DNA from: Bacillota bacterium
GTDB lineage: Bacteria; Bacillota; Limnochordia; Darwinibacteriales; Darwinibacteriaceae
Reading direction: 5' to 3'
Length of the DNA: 50,018 nt
Assembly (NCBI GenBank): GCA_012520315.1
Contig: JAAYOM010000123.1
Location: 1-50,018 of the forward strand
Shown in pieces: positions 30,524-39,525 of this stretch. Made by a program: the position numbers and the translations under genes. The notes beneath the pieces were generated by a model that was given only the letters and a program-made list of their open reading frames with translations, made no database searches and was not told where the DNA came from. Position 1 is the stretch's first letter. Each line of letters starts with the position of its first letter.

Positions 30524-31894
30524 TTATGGCATAGTCAGTGATGGTCTGGTTAAACGAATAGTGTTCTCCTCTTTGACAACTGTAGGTGACAGGATCCTTT
30601 GCCGCTGTAAAACCTGGGGAACTGGATTGGAAATCGTCACCGGCCGAACTTCGGGAGCAGCAGTGTGATACCAACTCTCTTTGGATATAAAGAAAAGTCC
30701 GTTATCCAGCCAGATACTGTATTCGCTGCCTAGTCCGCCTCCGACTGGAACCAGTACATCCGCTGCCAAATGCGTAAGTAAAATCCCATGACTATCTGGC
30801 TCAGCCACATGCAGGGCCAGCTGCTGACCCTCGGGAGACCAGCTCACATAGGTAATCCTCTGCGTTCCTGCAACTACTTGCTTTTTCACATACCCCCAGC
30901 GATCACAGACCCACACTTGATCATGGGATCCTGTATCCACAATCACAGCCAAGTGCTGACCCTGGGGAGACCAGGCAAAATCCTTGATCAAAGATCCATC
31001 CAGCCAGATTAAAGTCTGCCCCGCCTGTTCGTCGATGAGAAGCAAACCCGTCCCTTCTTCGGGCAGCATTACTTGGTACCTTCTACGCGGATCATTTCGC
31101 CTAGCCGGGGCTAAATTCCTGCCCCCATTCAATCTTTCTAGCATATGCGGTTCCTCAACCGCGGCCGGTTCTGACCAATAGGATGCTAGATTCGCTTCCA
31201 ACCGAACTCTCCTGTCTTTTGTATCCGGATGGGTGCGAAAGAGTTTCATCGGCAAATCTTCTGAATCCAGGTTCATCAGCCCATCCAAAAGGCTCACCGC
31301 CCCGATGGAGTCAAAACCCGCCCGCACAGCCAGATCCTGGCCGATTAGATCAGCCTCATACTCCGCTTCACGTCCCCAGCCTAAAGTGATCAGCTGCAGC
31401 AAGGTTGTACTTGCCAGGCGAATCAGATCTGCAGAGGCAAAATCCAGCGCCATCGCCCCCACTTCCAGCAGGACGGTCAGTCCCATCTGACGCAGGACTG
31501 CATTCAGCCCGTGCTTTTTTTCAATGTGAGCGATTTCATGGCCCAAAACCGCAGCCAGCCTTGCTTCATCCCGGCCGATTGCATTGACCAGACCGCGGGT
31601 AATAAATATATACCCGCCTGGCACGGCGAAGGCATTCAGTTCCGATGAGTTCAGTACAGTAAGAGTGTATTCCACATCTTCCCGCTCTGCCACTTCAACA
31701 AGGCGTCTGAAAACCTCTTCAGTCCACAGCCGCTGACTGATGGGCAAGACGTGCTCACCGCCGTACTGTTTCAGAATCTCAGGTACAGCGCCTCCCCCGA
31801 GGGTGCTCTCAAAACGGGCGCCTATGGGCGACGCCTGCAAAGGTGCTGCAAGGCCAAAGAACATCACCAAAAGCACACAGACCCACAGCCCCAT
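30524..31894 (-). CDS. Secreted M48 metalloprotease with TolB-like C-terminus
   Basis: A 456-residue exported protein. A signal peptide (about 1-21, LQA-SP) precedes an M48 zinc protease domain with HExxH in LGHEIAHIEKKHG (about 115-127) and the third ligand in EYEADLIGQ (about 178-186). A TolB/WD-type beta-propeller region follows, with FAWSPQGQHLAVIVD and VSWSPEGQQLALHVA repeats. Such a fusion resembles periplasmic BepA/YfgC-like quality-control proteases, but with a propeller instead of TPR. The start is ATG 31894 (11 nt after the upstream stop), set by the signal peptide; the frame is open upstream, inside the neighbour. Confidence 0.83.
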   Translation of the reverse strand: MGLWVCVLLVMFFGLAAPLQASPIGARFESTLGGGAVPEILKQYGGEHVLPISQRLWTEEVFRRLVEVAEREDVEYTLTVLNSSELNAFAVPGGYIFITRGLVNAIGRDEARLAAVLGHEIAHIEKKHGLNAVLRQMGLTVLLEVGAMALDFASADLIRLASTTLLQLITLGWGREAEYEADLIGQDLAVRAGFDSIGAVSLLDGLMNLDSEDLPMKLFRTHPDTKDRRVRLEANLASYWSEPAAVEEPHMLERLNGGRNLAPARRNDPRRRYQVMLPEEGTGLLLIDEQAGQTLIWLDGSLIKDFAWSPQGQHLAVIVDTGSHDQVWVCDRWGYVKKQVVAGTQRITYVSWSPEGQQLALHVAEPDSHGILLTHLAADVLVPVGGGLGSEYSIWLDNGLFFISKESWYHTAAPEVRPVTISNPVPQVLQRQRILSPTVVKEENTIRLTRPSLTMP

Positions 31895-31905
31895 TCTTAA
31901 TCTGT

Positions 31906-32436
31906 TTACAGCATCCACTGCCACTTGGCCAACACCTCCTCCAGCACGGGAGGCCTGTTCTTCACCCAGGGACCGTCGCTGCTTAAGGCGATAGAAAACC
32001 CCCGGCCCTCTGGGAGCAGCAGAAACACCCGGTACTCCCACAGCTTATTACCGCGCTCGTCCTGATAAGTGTAGGCACAGGCCAGTCCTTTTTGATCGGC
32101 CACCTCCACCTGAATCAAGGGCATTTCCAGCTGAAAGTCACGCAAACCGCCGGCCGCTGAGTAGAGTTCTAAAGAACGTTTGGCTAAATCCTCCGCGGAA
32201 TTATCTAAGACCCTGCCCAGAGTTTCGAAATAGAGGAGATCATAGTCGCCTTCGCCGTAAAAGACTGCAATCTCCGGTGTGCTGTGGTAGGCCTGATACA
32301 CCCAGCTGTCAGCGATGGAGGTACTGTAGAGATTGGCCGGATCGCTGAAAATAAAGGCCTGGGCTGTACCTGCGGCAAGGGCAAATAAAACGACAACCAG
32401 AAGGGCCGCACCTGCAGCCCGCAGCTTCCCCAGCAA
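31906..32436 (-). CDS. Secreted hypothetical protein paired with the M48 protease
   Basis: Not recognised. The 176 residues begin with a signal peptide (hydrophobic about 9-24, AQA-FI). The mature domain resembles PsbP/DUF1795-like proteins in layout: FSDPANLYSTSIADSWVY at the start, an alternating alpha/beta body and a final short helix (VLEEVLAKWQWML). The start is TTG after AAGGAGGGTGG. The stop is 11 nt before the protease start, so the pair is cotranscribed and possibly translationally coupled; the protein could be an envelope substrate or adaptor. Weak family resemblance only. Confidence 0.6.
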   Translation of the reverse strand: MLGKLRAAGAALLVVVLFALAAGTAQAFIFSDPANLYSTSIADSWVYQAYHSTPEIAVFYGEGDYDLLYFETLGRVLDNSAEDLAKRSLELYSAAGGLRDFQLEMPLIQVEVADQKGLACAYTYQDERGNKLWEYRVFLLLPEGRGFSIALSSDGPWVKNRPPVLEEVLAKWQWML

Positions 32437-32451
32437 GATAAACCACCCTCC

Positions 32452-33483
32452 TTAGGCAGAATCCCTAATCACCAGACTGGCAGGGAGCATCTCGTGCTGC
32501 GGATAAACGCCTGAACCATAGATCTGGGACGTCAGGATCTGTACTGCAATCTGGCCAAGCTCATAAATGGGAACGTTCACAGAGGTTAGGGCAGGCTGTA
32601 CGCAGGATCCTAGGATAGTGTCATTAAACCCCACCACTGCCACGTCCCTGCCCACTTTCACTCCCCGTTCCTGCAAGGCACGCATGGCACCGATTGCTAC
32701 TAAATCGTCTACGGCGAAAATTGCGCTGAAAGATGCCCGGCGGTCCAAGAGCCTTTGGGTAGCCCCATAGCCGCCCTGCACCGAAAACTCTGAGTTTTCC
32801 ACCAGTCCTTCCGGTACCTGCAGGCCCCTTGCTAAAAATGCTTCCCTGTAACCTAACAGCCTGTCTGAACTAACCACATAACGGGGATCTCCGTCGAGGC
32901 AGGCAACCTGCCTGTGACCTTTTTCCAAGAGATAGGCCACAGCTTGCTTGGCATCTGCAATATTATCGTTGTTAACCCAGTTGATTTCCTCTGAACCTTC
33001 ATAACGCCCGATCAGAACAAAAGGAAACCCATCCTGACTTAGGCGTGGTATAAGTTGGTCATCCCGATGGGAAGCTAAGAGTATTACGCCGTCAACACGC
33101 CGCTGCCGCAGCAGGGTCAGGCACTCCTCGTCTTCCTGCTCAAAAGTCTTGCTGGTGGAAAGGACCAGGCTGAGCCGGTGCTTATGGGCCACCGAGGAAA
33201 TACCCTGAATGACCGCAGGGAAAAAAGGATTGGCAAAATTTTCTTCCGTCAAACGGGAGCGGATTAAACCTATGCTGTTACTGGTCTGATTGACCAGGCT
33301 GCGGGCAATTGCATTGGGATAATAACCCAGCTCAGCCATGATCGACCTGACCTTTTCCTTAGTATCCGGACTGATGCGGGGATGATCAGCAATAACCCGG
33401 CTCACAGTGGAAGGTGAAACTCCTGCCCGCTTAGCTACGTCCTTGATTGTCACATTTTCATTGGCCACAGATCTCACGCCCAT
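32452..33483 (-). CDS. LacI-family transcriptional regulator
   Basis: A 343-residue regulator with the LacI helix-turn-helix and hinge (VTIKDVAKRAGVSPSTVSRV, about 11-30, then YYPNAIARSLVNQ) and a periplasmic-binding-like sensor domain. VDGVILLASH, HRQVACLDGD and VVGFNDT mark the sensor; the last segments match ligand-binding cores for sugars. No sugar-use genes adjoin and no lac-type operator was recognised, so the effector is unknown. Start at ATG 33483 is uncertain, without a clear ribosome site. The stop TAA overlaps the AAGGAGG site of the gene at 32436, so they may be one operon. Confidence 0.88.
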   Translation of the reverse strand: MGVRSVANENVTIKDVAKRAGVSPSTVSRVIADHPRISPDTKEKVRSIMAELGYYPNAIARSLVNQTSNSIGLIRSRLTEENFANPFFPAVIQGISSVAHKHRLSLVLSTSKTFEQEDEECLTLLRQRRVDGVILLASHRDDQLIPRLSQDGFPFVLIGRYEGSEEINWVNNDNIADAKQAVAYLLEKGHRQVACLDGDPRYVVSSDRLLGYREAFLARGLQVPEGLVENSEFSVQGGYGATQRLLDRRASFSAIFAVDDLVAIGAMRALQERGVKVGRDVAVVGFNDTILGSCVQPALTSVNVPIYELGQIAVQILTSQIYGSGVYPQHEMLPASLVIRDSA

Positions 33484-33562
33484 CCAAGGTGCAATAATCT
33501 TCTCTTACTACTACAGACCGGTGTTCTATTCCTTCTTTTCCAGGTCTACGGGAGGTGTTCTT

Positions 33563-34942
33563 CTGGCAAGGCTTTCATCTAAATTGTTCGCAGGAACCTT
33601 AGGACTTGTGGGTGGACTTATGGGCATGCGCTGGCTTATCACGGGCGCAAGCCGCTTCGCCCTTAGGATCATGATGACCGATCCCTACCTGGAAAACTTG
33701 ACAGAACTGGTTACCGCAACAAAGCGCACTGGAGTGCAAAACATCCTGGAAACCAATCTCCGCAGTGAGAAGGCGGAGGTCTTAGAGCGCCCTTTGGGCA
33801 GTCCCCGCAAATTTATCGGCTTTGACGGGCTAATGTTTGTCTCCTCCCATTTGGACCGCCATGCTCTGCCCCATACCATCCCGGTGCACACCGAAGTTGT
33901 GATCGGACCTGCTGCCAAGAGGCCCCTTAGCATCCAGACTCCCCTTTTGATCTCTGGTATGGCCTACAAAACAGCGCTCACGGATCGCATGAAGTATGCC
34001 TTTGCCTTGGGAAGCAGCCAGGCAGGGACAGCCTCCAATACCGGCGAGGGTCCCTTTCTGCCTAAAGAAAGGGCGCTGGCAGATCGGCTGATAGTTCAGT
34101 ACCCTAGAATGCCGCTCTACCGCACCCTGGCCATGCTGGAACAGGCGGATGCCCTGGAGATTCAGTTAGGCCAAGGCGCCAGTGCCGGCGTGGCCCAGGC
34201 CCCCTACCCCCATCTGATCCGTACAGATCTGCCGGACCTGAGGGAACCGAAGGACCTGCCCAAGATCGTCAGTTTCCTCAAAAAAGCAGGCCGGGGAGTG
34301 CCGGTGGGCATTAAGTTCTCCTTTACCAACAATCTGGAGCGGGAAATCGATCTCTGTCTGGAGGCGGGCGTCGACTATTTGGCCTTGGAGGGGGCCCAGG
34401 CTGCCACAGTCAAGGCTGCTCCAATTTTGGAAGATGACTTCGGACTGCCGACCATTATCGGCCTCGCCCGGGCCGCGAGGCACCTTCAGCTTCGGGGCGC
34501 GCAAGGCAAAGTCAGCCTGATTGTCTCCGGAGGATTTGCCTCGCCTGGGGAATGTTTGAAGGCTCTGGCCCTTGGGGCCGATGCCATCTATCTGGGCACC
34601 ACGATCCTCTTTGCGGCCAGTCACACCCAGACGTTGAAGGCGGTGCCCTGGGAGCCCCCTACCCAGCTGGCCGTAGACGGAGGCAAAGTCAGCAAAAAGT
34701 TCAACTGGAAACTTGGGGGCAAGCATGTGGCAAACTTTTTGCTCTCATCGACTGAAGAGATAAAAGAAGGAGTGCGGGCATTAGGCAAACACGCACTCCA
34801 TCAGGTGGATATCAGCGATTTAATCGCACTCGATGAACAGACAGCGCAGATCACGGGTGTACCTTTAGCATACAGAAAACCAGCCAATAACGGCTACTCC
34901 AGTAAAAAAGTGCGAGTTCTTGTACCGTCTAAGGGAAAGTAA
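33563..34942 (+). CDS. FMN-binding glutamate-synthase-like protein
   Basis: A 459-residue protein with the FMN-binding (alpha/beta barrel) domain of the GltB/GOGAT family. GFDGLMFVSSHLDRH, LISGMAYKTALTDRMKYAFA, GTASNTGEGPFLP and LIVSGGFASPGECLKALALGADA are typical. Cluster-binding Cys that follow this in GltB are absent. An N-terminal hydrophobic segment (about 8-25) suggests membrane attachment. The strong GGGAGGTG site at 33549 has only CTG 33563 in frame at proper spacing; later ATGs at 33620 and 33626 are alternatives without strong sites. Function: possible amidotransfer-independent glutamate or other FMN-dependent synthase; the partner small subunit is not here. Overlaps the converging radical SAM gene by 49 nt. 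Confidence 0.78.
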   Translation: MARLSSKLFAGTLGLVGGLMGMRWLITGASRFALRIMMTDPYLENLTELVTATKRTGVQNILETNLRSEKAEVLERPLGSPRKFIGFDGLMFVSSHLDRHALPHTIPVHTEVVIGPAAKRPLSIQTPLLISGMAYKTALTDRMKYAFALGSSQAGTASNTGEGPFLPKERALADRLIVQYPRMPLYRTLAMLEQADALEIQLGQGASAGVAQAPYPHLIRTDLPDLREPKDLPKIVSFLKKAGRGVPVGIKFSFTNNLEREIDLCLEAGVDYLALEGAQAATVKAAPILEDDFGLPTIIGLARAARHLQLRGAQGKVSLIVSGGFASPGECLKALALGADAIYLGTTILFAASHTQTLKAVPWEPPTQLAVDGGKVSKKFNWKLGGKHVANFLLSSTEEIKEGVRALGKHALHQVDISDLIALDEQTAQITGVPLAYRKPANNGYSSKKVRVLVPSKGK

Positions 34943-36582
34943 AACAGCCTTTGCTCACTGCCTTCCGTGAAACGCAGTGTCTCCACAAAGATCTGTCTGC
35001 CAATCTCCCTAGGACCCAAACCTTCCAGCTCAGGCAGGATGTGGAAAATGCGGCCCGACTGAATCAGCTCATTTTCCATGCTGCGGTTCTGGCGGCCCCC
35101 CAGCCACTCGGGGGTCATTCGCCTAGGCTCGCTGAAGCGGAAATCATAGCAGAGCCAGGCTAAGAGATCCTTAACTTCGTTTTCTGCACCGAAGAGATCC
35201 CATAAAATGCGGTAAAGCCCTCCCAGTGACTGGTTAAGCCAGTGGTGGCCCGCCGCCTCCCACCGCTCGGCCAATTCATTAAAGAAGGCAAAGGGCGACT
35301 TGGCGCGGGCGATCAAATACTCCAGCGAACGCTCAAAACGGGGCCCATAGTACTTGTCCACCAGATCTTCGATCAGCTTCAGGCGCGTGATCTCGTGATA
35401 GGAAAGCTCCTTGGTGCGCAACACCTCATAGGGGGCACGTTCGGTATAGACGCAGCCAAAGCTCTCCGCCTCGGCCCGGAGCCTGGAACCCCGCAGGAGC
35501 TTTAAGAAACCCAGATGGATCCGATCCGGCTTTAGTGCATAGACATAGTCGAAGGATTCCCCAAAGCGCCAGAAGCCTTCCTCTGGCAGACCGGCGATCA
35601 GATCCAAGAGCACCCGGACGGTGGTCTTTTCTTTTAAGTAACGGACCGCCTCAGCCAGGCGCTCCAGGTCAGTCCTGCGGGACACTGCATCCAAGGTATG
35701 CTCATTAGTGGACTGGACCCCAATCTCAAACTGAAAACGATTTTCCGGAGCCTGTTCCAAGAGTTTGAGAATTTCCGGGGTGAGCAGATCGCCGCTTACC
35801 TCGAGCTGAAAGCGTGTGTTGGTGTCCAGATCCATCATGAACTCGAGAAGCTCATAGGCCCGCTTTGCATCATAGTTAAAGGTTCGATCCACAAAGCGCA
35901 CCTGTTCTACCCCTATTTCTGCCAGGCGTTTCAGCTCCTGGCGGGATCGCTCCTCAGGGAATTTTCTCACCCGCCCCATCACCGAAGAGAGGCAGTAGGC
36001 GCAGGCGTAGGGGCATCCCCTGGTGGTTTCGTAATAGACGATCTTATTTTTGAGATCACTTAAATCACCGCCATAGATGGGCGGTATAGAAGCCAAATCC
36101 AGGGGCTGCCAAGGGTTGATCAAAACTTCATCCCCCTGGCGATAGACCAGGCCGGGGATGCTGCTCAGCTGATCCGCACCCAGCTTGCTCCCTGACTTGC
36201 TGAATTCTTCTAAGAATCTGCAGAGGGCCTCTTCTCCTTCCCCCGCGATCAGATAATCGATTTCAGGGTAGGTTTTCAGCCAGTACTCGGTGTCAAAGGA
36301 TACCTCAGGACCACCAAGTATAATGGCTGTTTCGGGACAGACCTTGCGCAGGCTGCTAATTAGGGGCAGAATCAGTTCAATGTTCCAGATATAGCAGGAA
36401 AAGCCTGCTACATCAGGATTTCTGCGGGCCAGTTCCGCCAAAATCAGGTCCTGATCTTGGTTAATATTAAACTCGAGGGTTTCCACATTGGGAAACCCTT
36501 GCTCTACATAGCTCTTCAGATAGCGTAGGGCGAGACTGGAGTGGCTGAACTTCGCATTTAACGCCACCAATACAACCTGCAT
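34894..36582 (-). CDS. B12-binding-domain radical SAM protein (DUF4080)
   Basis: A 562-residue iron-sulfur enzyme. The B12-binding Rossmann domain covers the first 130 or so residues (ILGGPEVSFD, LIAGEGEEAL). The radical SAM core has CPYACAYC (CxxxCxxC, about 189-196). The C-terminal DUF4080 region ends with RLFYFPLDG. It likely performs a methyl transfer or ring or carbon rearrangement on an unknown small molecule or tRNA. ATG is at 36582. Adenosyltransferase at 399-935 could supply cofactor to such enzymes, though B12 radical SAM enzymes commonly use cobalamin otherwise; no direct link. Confidence 0.87.
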   Translation of the reverse strand: MQVVLVALNAKFSHSSLALRYLKSYVEQGFPNVETLEFNINQDQDLILAELARRNPDVAGFSCYIWNIELILPLISSLRKVCPETAIILGGPEVSFDTEYWLKTYPEIDYLIAGEGEEALCRFLEEFSKSGSKLGADQLSSIPGLVYRQGDEVLINPWQPLDLASIPPIYGGDLSDLKNKIVYYETTRGCPYACAYCLSSVMGRVRKFPEERSRQELKRLAEIGVEQVRFVDRTFNYDAKRAYELLEFMMDLDTNTRFQLEVSGDLLTPEILKLLEQAPENRFQFEIGVQSTNEHTLDAVSRRTDLERLAEAVRYLKEKTTVRVLLDLIAGLPEEGFWRFGESFDYVYALKPDRIHLGFLKLLRGSRLRAEAESFGCVYTERAPYEVLRTKELSYHEITRLKLIEDLVDKYYGPRFERSLEYLIARAKSPFAFFNELAERWEAAGHHWLNQSLGGLYRILWDLFGAENEVKDLLAWLCYDFRFSEPRRMTPEWLGGRQNRSMENELIQSGRIFHILPELEGLGPREIGRQIFVETLRFTEGSEQRLFYFPLDGTRTRTFLLE

Positions 36583-36600
36583 AGGCTACCTCCATCTAGT

Positions 36601-38259
36601 TTACTCAAAGCAGGACCCGCCCAAAAACTCCCGCAAAATAGAATTGCAGGGTATCTCAGACCAATCCTCAACTGCAACAAAATGCTTCAGAAAGCGCAGC
36701 ATGCGCCTGGCCTCTGAATACTGGGATTCGTCCGGCGTGATATCCTCCAATAGCTCCACAGCTATGGGCTTCAAAACAGGCAATTCATAGATGAGCGTCG
36801 AGTTGAACATCACATCTGCATCTTCTTGGAAGGGGAAAATATGGCGCTTTTCGCCCCTGGTCACCGAAGGCCAGCGCTCGATGGTCGCCCGGGCATCATG
36901 GCCGCGGAACTGATTATCCCGAATCATGCGCCTGAGCAGGCGAACATCTGTAGTTGGGATCCGGGTATGGTAATCTAGGTTCAGATTCGTCAGGGCTGAA
37001 ATATAGATCTTAAACTTGCGTCCCTTGGGAATGGATGCAGTGAGCTTGTCATTCAGTCCGTGAATTCCCTCGATAATGATGGGCTGATCCGGCCGAACCT
37101 GCAGTTTCCGATCTTCATGCCACTGCCTGGTACCGGTTGGGAAATGGAAAGTAGGCAGCTGCACTTCCTCGCCCTGGATGAGCTTGGTGAGATGCTCGTT
37201 AAAAAGGTCGATATCAATCGCTTCCAAAGCTTCAAAGTCGGCATTGCCGTCCTCATCGAGGGGTGTCAGATGCCGATCTACGAAATAGTCATCAAGGCCG
37301 ACGGCCACAGGCCACAAACCTTCCACCCTCAGCTGCACCGTCAGGCGTTGGGCTAAGGTGGTCTTGCCTGAACTGGAAGGGCCGGCGATCAAGATGATGC
37401 GCAGCCGGTCGCGCTCCCTGGAGATCTGGCGGGCAATATCGCGAATCTGGTTTTCGTGGTAAGCTTCTGAGATCCGCACCAGATCGCCGAATCCGCCCTG
37501 GCGAATTATTCCGTTCAAAGCCGGAACAGTAGGAATGCCCAGATTATCCTGCCAGCGCTCTGCCTTGAAAAACTCACTGAAGAGCTTGCCCTGTTCTACA
37601 TACTTTTTGATCTGGGTGGGATGGGCCCGCCGAGGATATTCTAAAATAAAGCCGGGCAGATAATAGCGGAGCTTAAAGTACTTTAAATAGCCGCTGCTGG
37701 GCACCAGAATTGAGCGAAGGGAGTCATGGAACCAGCCGAAGTTATAAAGCACCACTTCATCGTCGCCGTTTTGCTCGAGCAAGCTCAGTTTATCTTCAAA
37801 CCCCTGTTCCGTATAGACTTTGCGAGCAGCATCCCTAGGCACAATCCGCCTTTCGAAAGGAACGTCCTCTTCCACCAGGGCGTGCATGCGCTTTTCAATG
37901 GCCCGGATATCTTTTTCGATCACCGGCTGGGTGTAGTCTATCTCACCGTAGAGGCCGTTATCCAAGGCATGTTTAATGTGCACGGTACAACCGGGAAGAA
38001 CCTCAATGGCAGCCCGTACAAATAAAAAGACCAAACCAGCACGATACGCCCGCATTCCGTCTTCCGAATCGGTGTGCAGAAACTCGATGCTGCAATCCTC
38101 CGCCAAGGGGAACTGAAAACCCATGGTGTCATTATTGACTCTGGCGACCACAGCACCCTTTGAATCCGGGATCATCCCGGCAATCTCACCCACTAAGGTG
38201 CCCACGGGCACCTGCAATTCTTGCTTGCCAAACTTTACCGTAATTTGTCCTTTCTCCAC
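36601..38259 (-). CDS. TGS-domain nucleoside kinase (uridine kinase-like)
   Basis: A 552-residue protein joining an N-terminal TGS domain (about 1-65, ITVKFGKQELQVPVGTLVGEIAG) and a threonyl-tRNA-synthetase-editing-like segment to a C-terminal uridine kinase (Udk) domain with Walker A IAGPSSSGKTTLAQRL (about 292-307), DDYFVDR and HGLNDKLT. Probably phosphorylates a nucleoside; TGS may bind RNA or nucleotide. The start is GTG at 38259, 7 nt after GAGGAGG; the longer frame from 38373 overlaps the ThrE-like gene. Downstream is the DUF4080 gene. Confidence 0.9.
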   Translation of the reverse strand: MEKGQITVKFGKQELQVPVGTLVGEIAGMIPDSKGAVVARVNNDTMGFQFPLAEDCSIEFLHTDSEDGMRAYRAGLVFLFVRAAIEVLPGCTVHIKHALDNGLYGEIDYTQPVIEKDIRAIEKRMHALVEEDVPFERRIVPRDAARKVYTEQGFEDKLSLLEQNGDDEVVLYNFGWFHDSLRSILVPSSGYLKYFKLRYYLPGFILEYPRRAHPTQIKKYVEQGKLFSEFFKAERWQDNLGIPTVPALNGIIRQGGFGDLVRISEAYHENQIRDIARQISRERDRLRIILIAGPSSSGKTTLAQRLTVQLRVEGLWPVAVGLDDYFVDRHLTPLDEDGNADFEALEAIDIDLFNEHLTKLIQGEEVQLPTFHFPTGTRQWHEDRKLQVRPDQPIIIEGIHGLNDKLTASIPKGRKFKIYISALTNLNLDYHTRIPTTDVRLLRRMIRDNQFRGHDARATIERWPSVTRGEKRHIFPFQEDADVMFNSTLIYELPVLKPIAVELLEDITPDESQYSEARRMLRFLKHFVAVEDWSEIPCNSILREFLGGSCFE

Positions 38260-38263
38260 TAGA

Positions 38264-38695
38264 CTACCTCCTCGCATGCTTGGTGCTGGAATAAATCCGA
38301 AAGATAGAGCTGGCAACAATAATGCCTGCTGCCACAGCCCCTGCAGCCAGCACCGTGGAAACAAGTGAAACAAATGCTTCCGCGTATTCTTTCTGTAAAA
38401 AGCCTAACATGGTCAAATAGGCCTGACCCCCTGGGACCAAGGGAATAACGCCGGGAATGAGGAAAACTAAAACAGGCTGTCTGCGCCTGCGAGCCAGAAT
38501 CTCGCTGCAGATCGCAGCTGCCATGGCGCCCATGAAAACTGTTCCGATTTCTCCCCAGGACTGGGGAGTCAACAAAAACATTGTGTAACCAACGGCACCG
38601 ACCAGTCCGGCAAAAATGCGCTGTTTGGCAGGTACCCGGTAGATGTAAGCAAAGGTAATGGCCCCTACAAAGCCGATTAAAGGCTGAATCAGCAT
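38264..38695 (-). CDS. Threonine/serine exporter small subunit (ThrE C-terminal type)
   Basis: A 143-residue protein with about five membrane helices, of the ThrE_2 (DUF3815, YjjB-like) family: LIQPLIGFVGAITFAYIYR, FMGAMAAAICSEILARRRR and the signature VFLIPGVIPLVPGG (about 76-89). It forms an exporter with the larger partner just upstream (1-nt gap). Exports threonine or serine, or dicarboxylates as in YjjPB. The TGS-kinase gene follows after 4 nt. Confidence 0.88.
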   Translation of the reverse strand: MLIQPLIGFVGAITFAYIYRVPAKQRIFAGLVGAVGYTMFLLTPQSWGEIGTVFMGAMAAAICSEILARRRRQPVLVFLIPGVIPLVPGGQAYLTMLGFLQKEYAEAFVSLVSTVLAAGAVAAGIIVASSIFRIYSSTKHARR

Positions 38696-38696
38696 T

Positions 38697-39449
38697 CTAC
38701 CGTCCCCCCAAGCTTATCACAATGGCCACACCCGTGGCAATGGCAACTGACACCACCAGGGCTTCGGCCGCTCTGCTCAGCCCGGAAAGGAGCTCACCGC
38801 TTAAGAGGTCGCGAATTGCAGTAGTCATGGCCACACCTGGGGTCATCACCATAACAGCCCCTAAGGTAGTAAGGTCTGGGTGAATGGGAAAAACGTTAGC
38901 CAGTCCTAGTGCCATAGCAGAAGCGGCCATACCGCCAACGGCGGCCTGCAGCACCTTCGGAACCGGATAACGCTGGAGCAGCGCAACCACTGTGAGCACC
39001 GCGGCGCCGATCAGACCAGCGAAAATGGCTTCCAGCCAGCCTCCCCCAAAGATCAAGGTAAAGGCCATAGCGCCCCCGCCTCCCACAATCTGCCGCATCA
39101 GGCTGTGGGGAGATCCAGACTCAGTTAAGGCCGCCAGCTGCTGCTTTACCTCATGGGCTGTCACTTTGCCCTCGGAGAACTCTCTGCTCAAAGAGTTAAT
39201 GGCGGCAATGGCTGCGAGATTATTGCGGGAGTGGCGTGTCCGCCGCACCCTGGTATAAACCTGCCCGCCGGGGGCATGCAGCGAGATAAAGAGCCCGGTT
39301 GGGGTGGCAAAACCCTCCACCTGCACAAATCCGGCAGCTCTGCCCATTCTTTCGATGGTCTCTTCCACCCTGTATATCTCAGCTCCGCTGGTTAACAACA
39401 GCTCGCCTGCGTGCAGAACCAGATCCACTAACTGCTCCATGTTGATCAT
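38697..39449 (-). CDS. Threonine/serine exporter large subunit (ThrE N-terminal type)
   Basis: A 250-residue ThrE/DUF1212 (YjjP-like) protein. A cytoplasmic N-terminal domain (LHAGELLLTSGAEIYRVEET, about 11-30) is followed by five helices with VMVMTPGVAMTTAIRDLLSGE (about 198-218). With the 143-residue gene it makes the split transporter. The start is ATG 39449 or 39440; the second has the better spacing from AAAGAGA. Divergent from the peptidase at 39526. Confidence 0.88.
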   Translation of the reverse strand: MINMEQLVDLVLHAGELLLTSGAEIYRVEETIERMGRAAGFVQVEGFATPTGLFISLHAPGGQVYTRVRRTRHSRNNLAAIAAINSLSREFSEGKVTAHEVKQQLAALTESGSPHSLMRQIVGGGGAMAFTLIFGGGWLEAIFAGLIGAAVLTVVALLQRYPVPKVLQAAVGGMAASAMALGLANVFPIHPDLTTLGAVMVMTPGVAMTTAIRDLLSGELLSGLSRAAEALVVSVAIATGVAIVISLGGR

Positions 39450-39525
39450 TCTCTTTCGCTATTCTCTCTTGAAAGGATATTTCAGTTCCTTGTTGAAAAC
39501 CAAGTTCATAAGGAGGTAGATAGTA

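Noticed and set aside
34166-34726. 186-residue frame antisense to the GltB-like gene
   Set aside because: Lies wholly inside a recognised gene, with no ribosome site and no recognisable motif.
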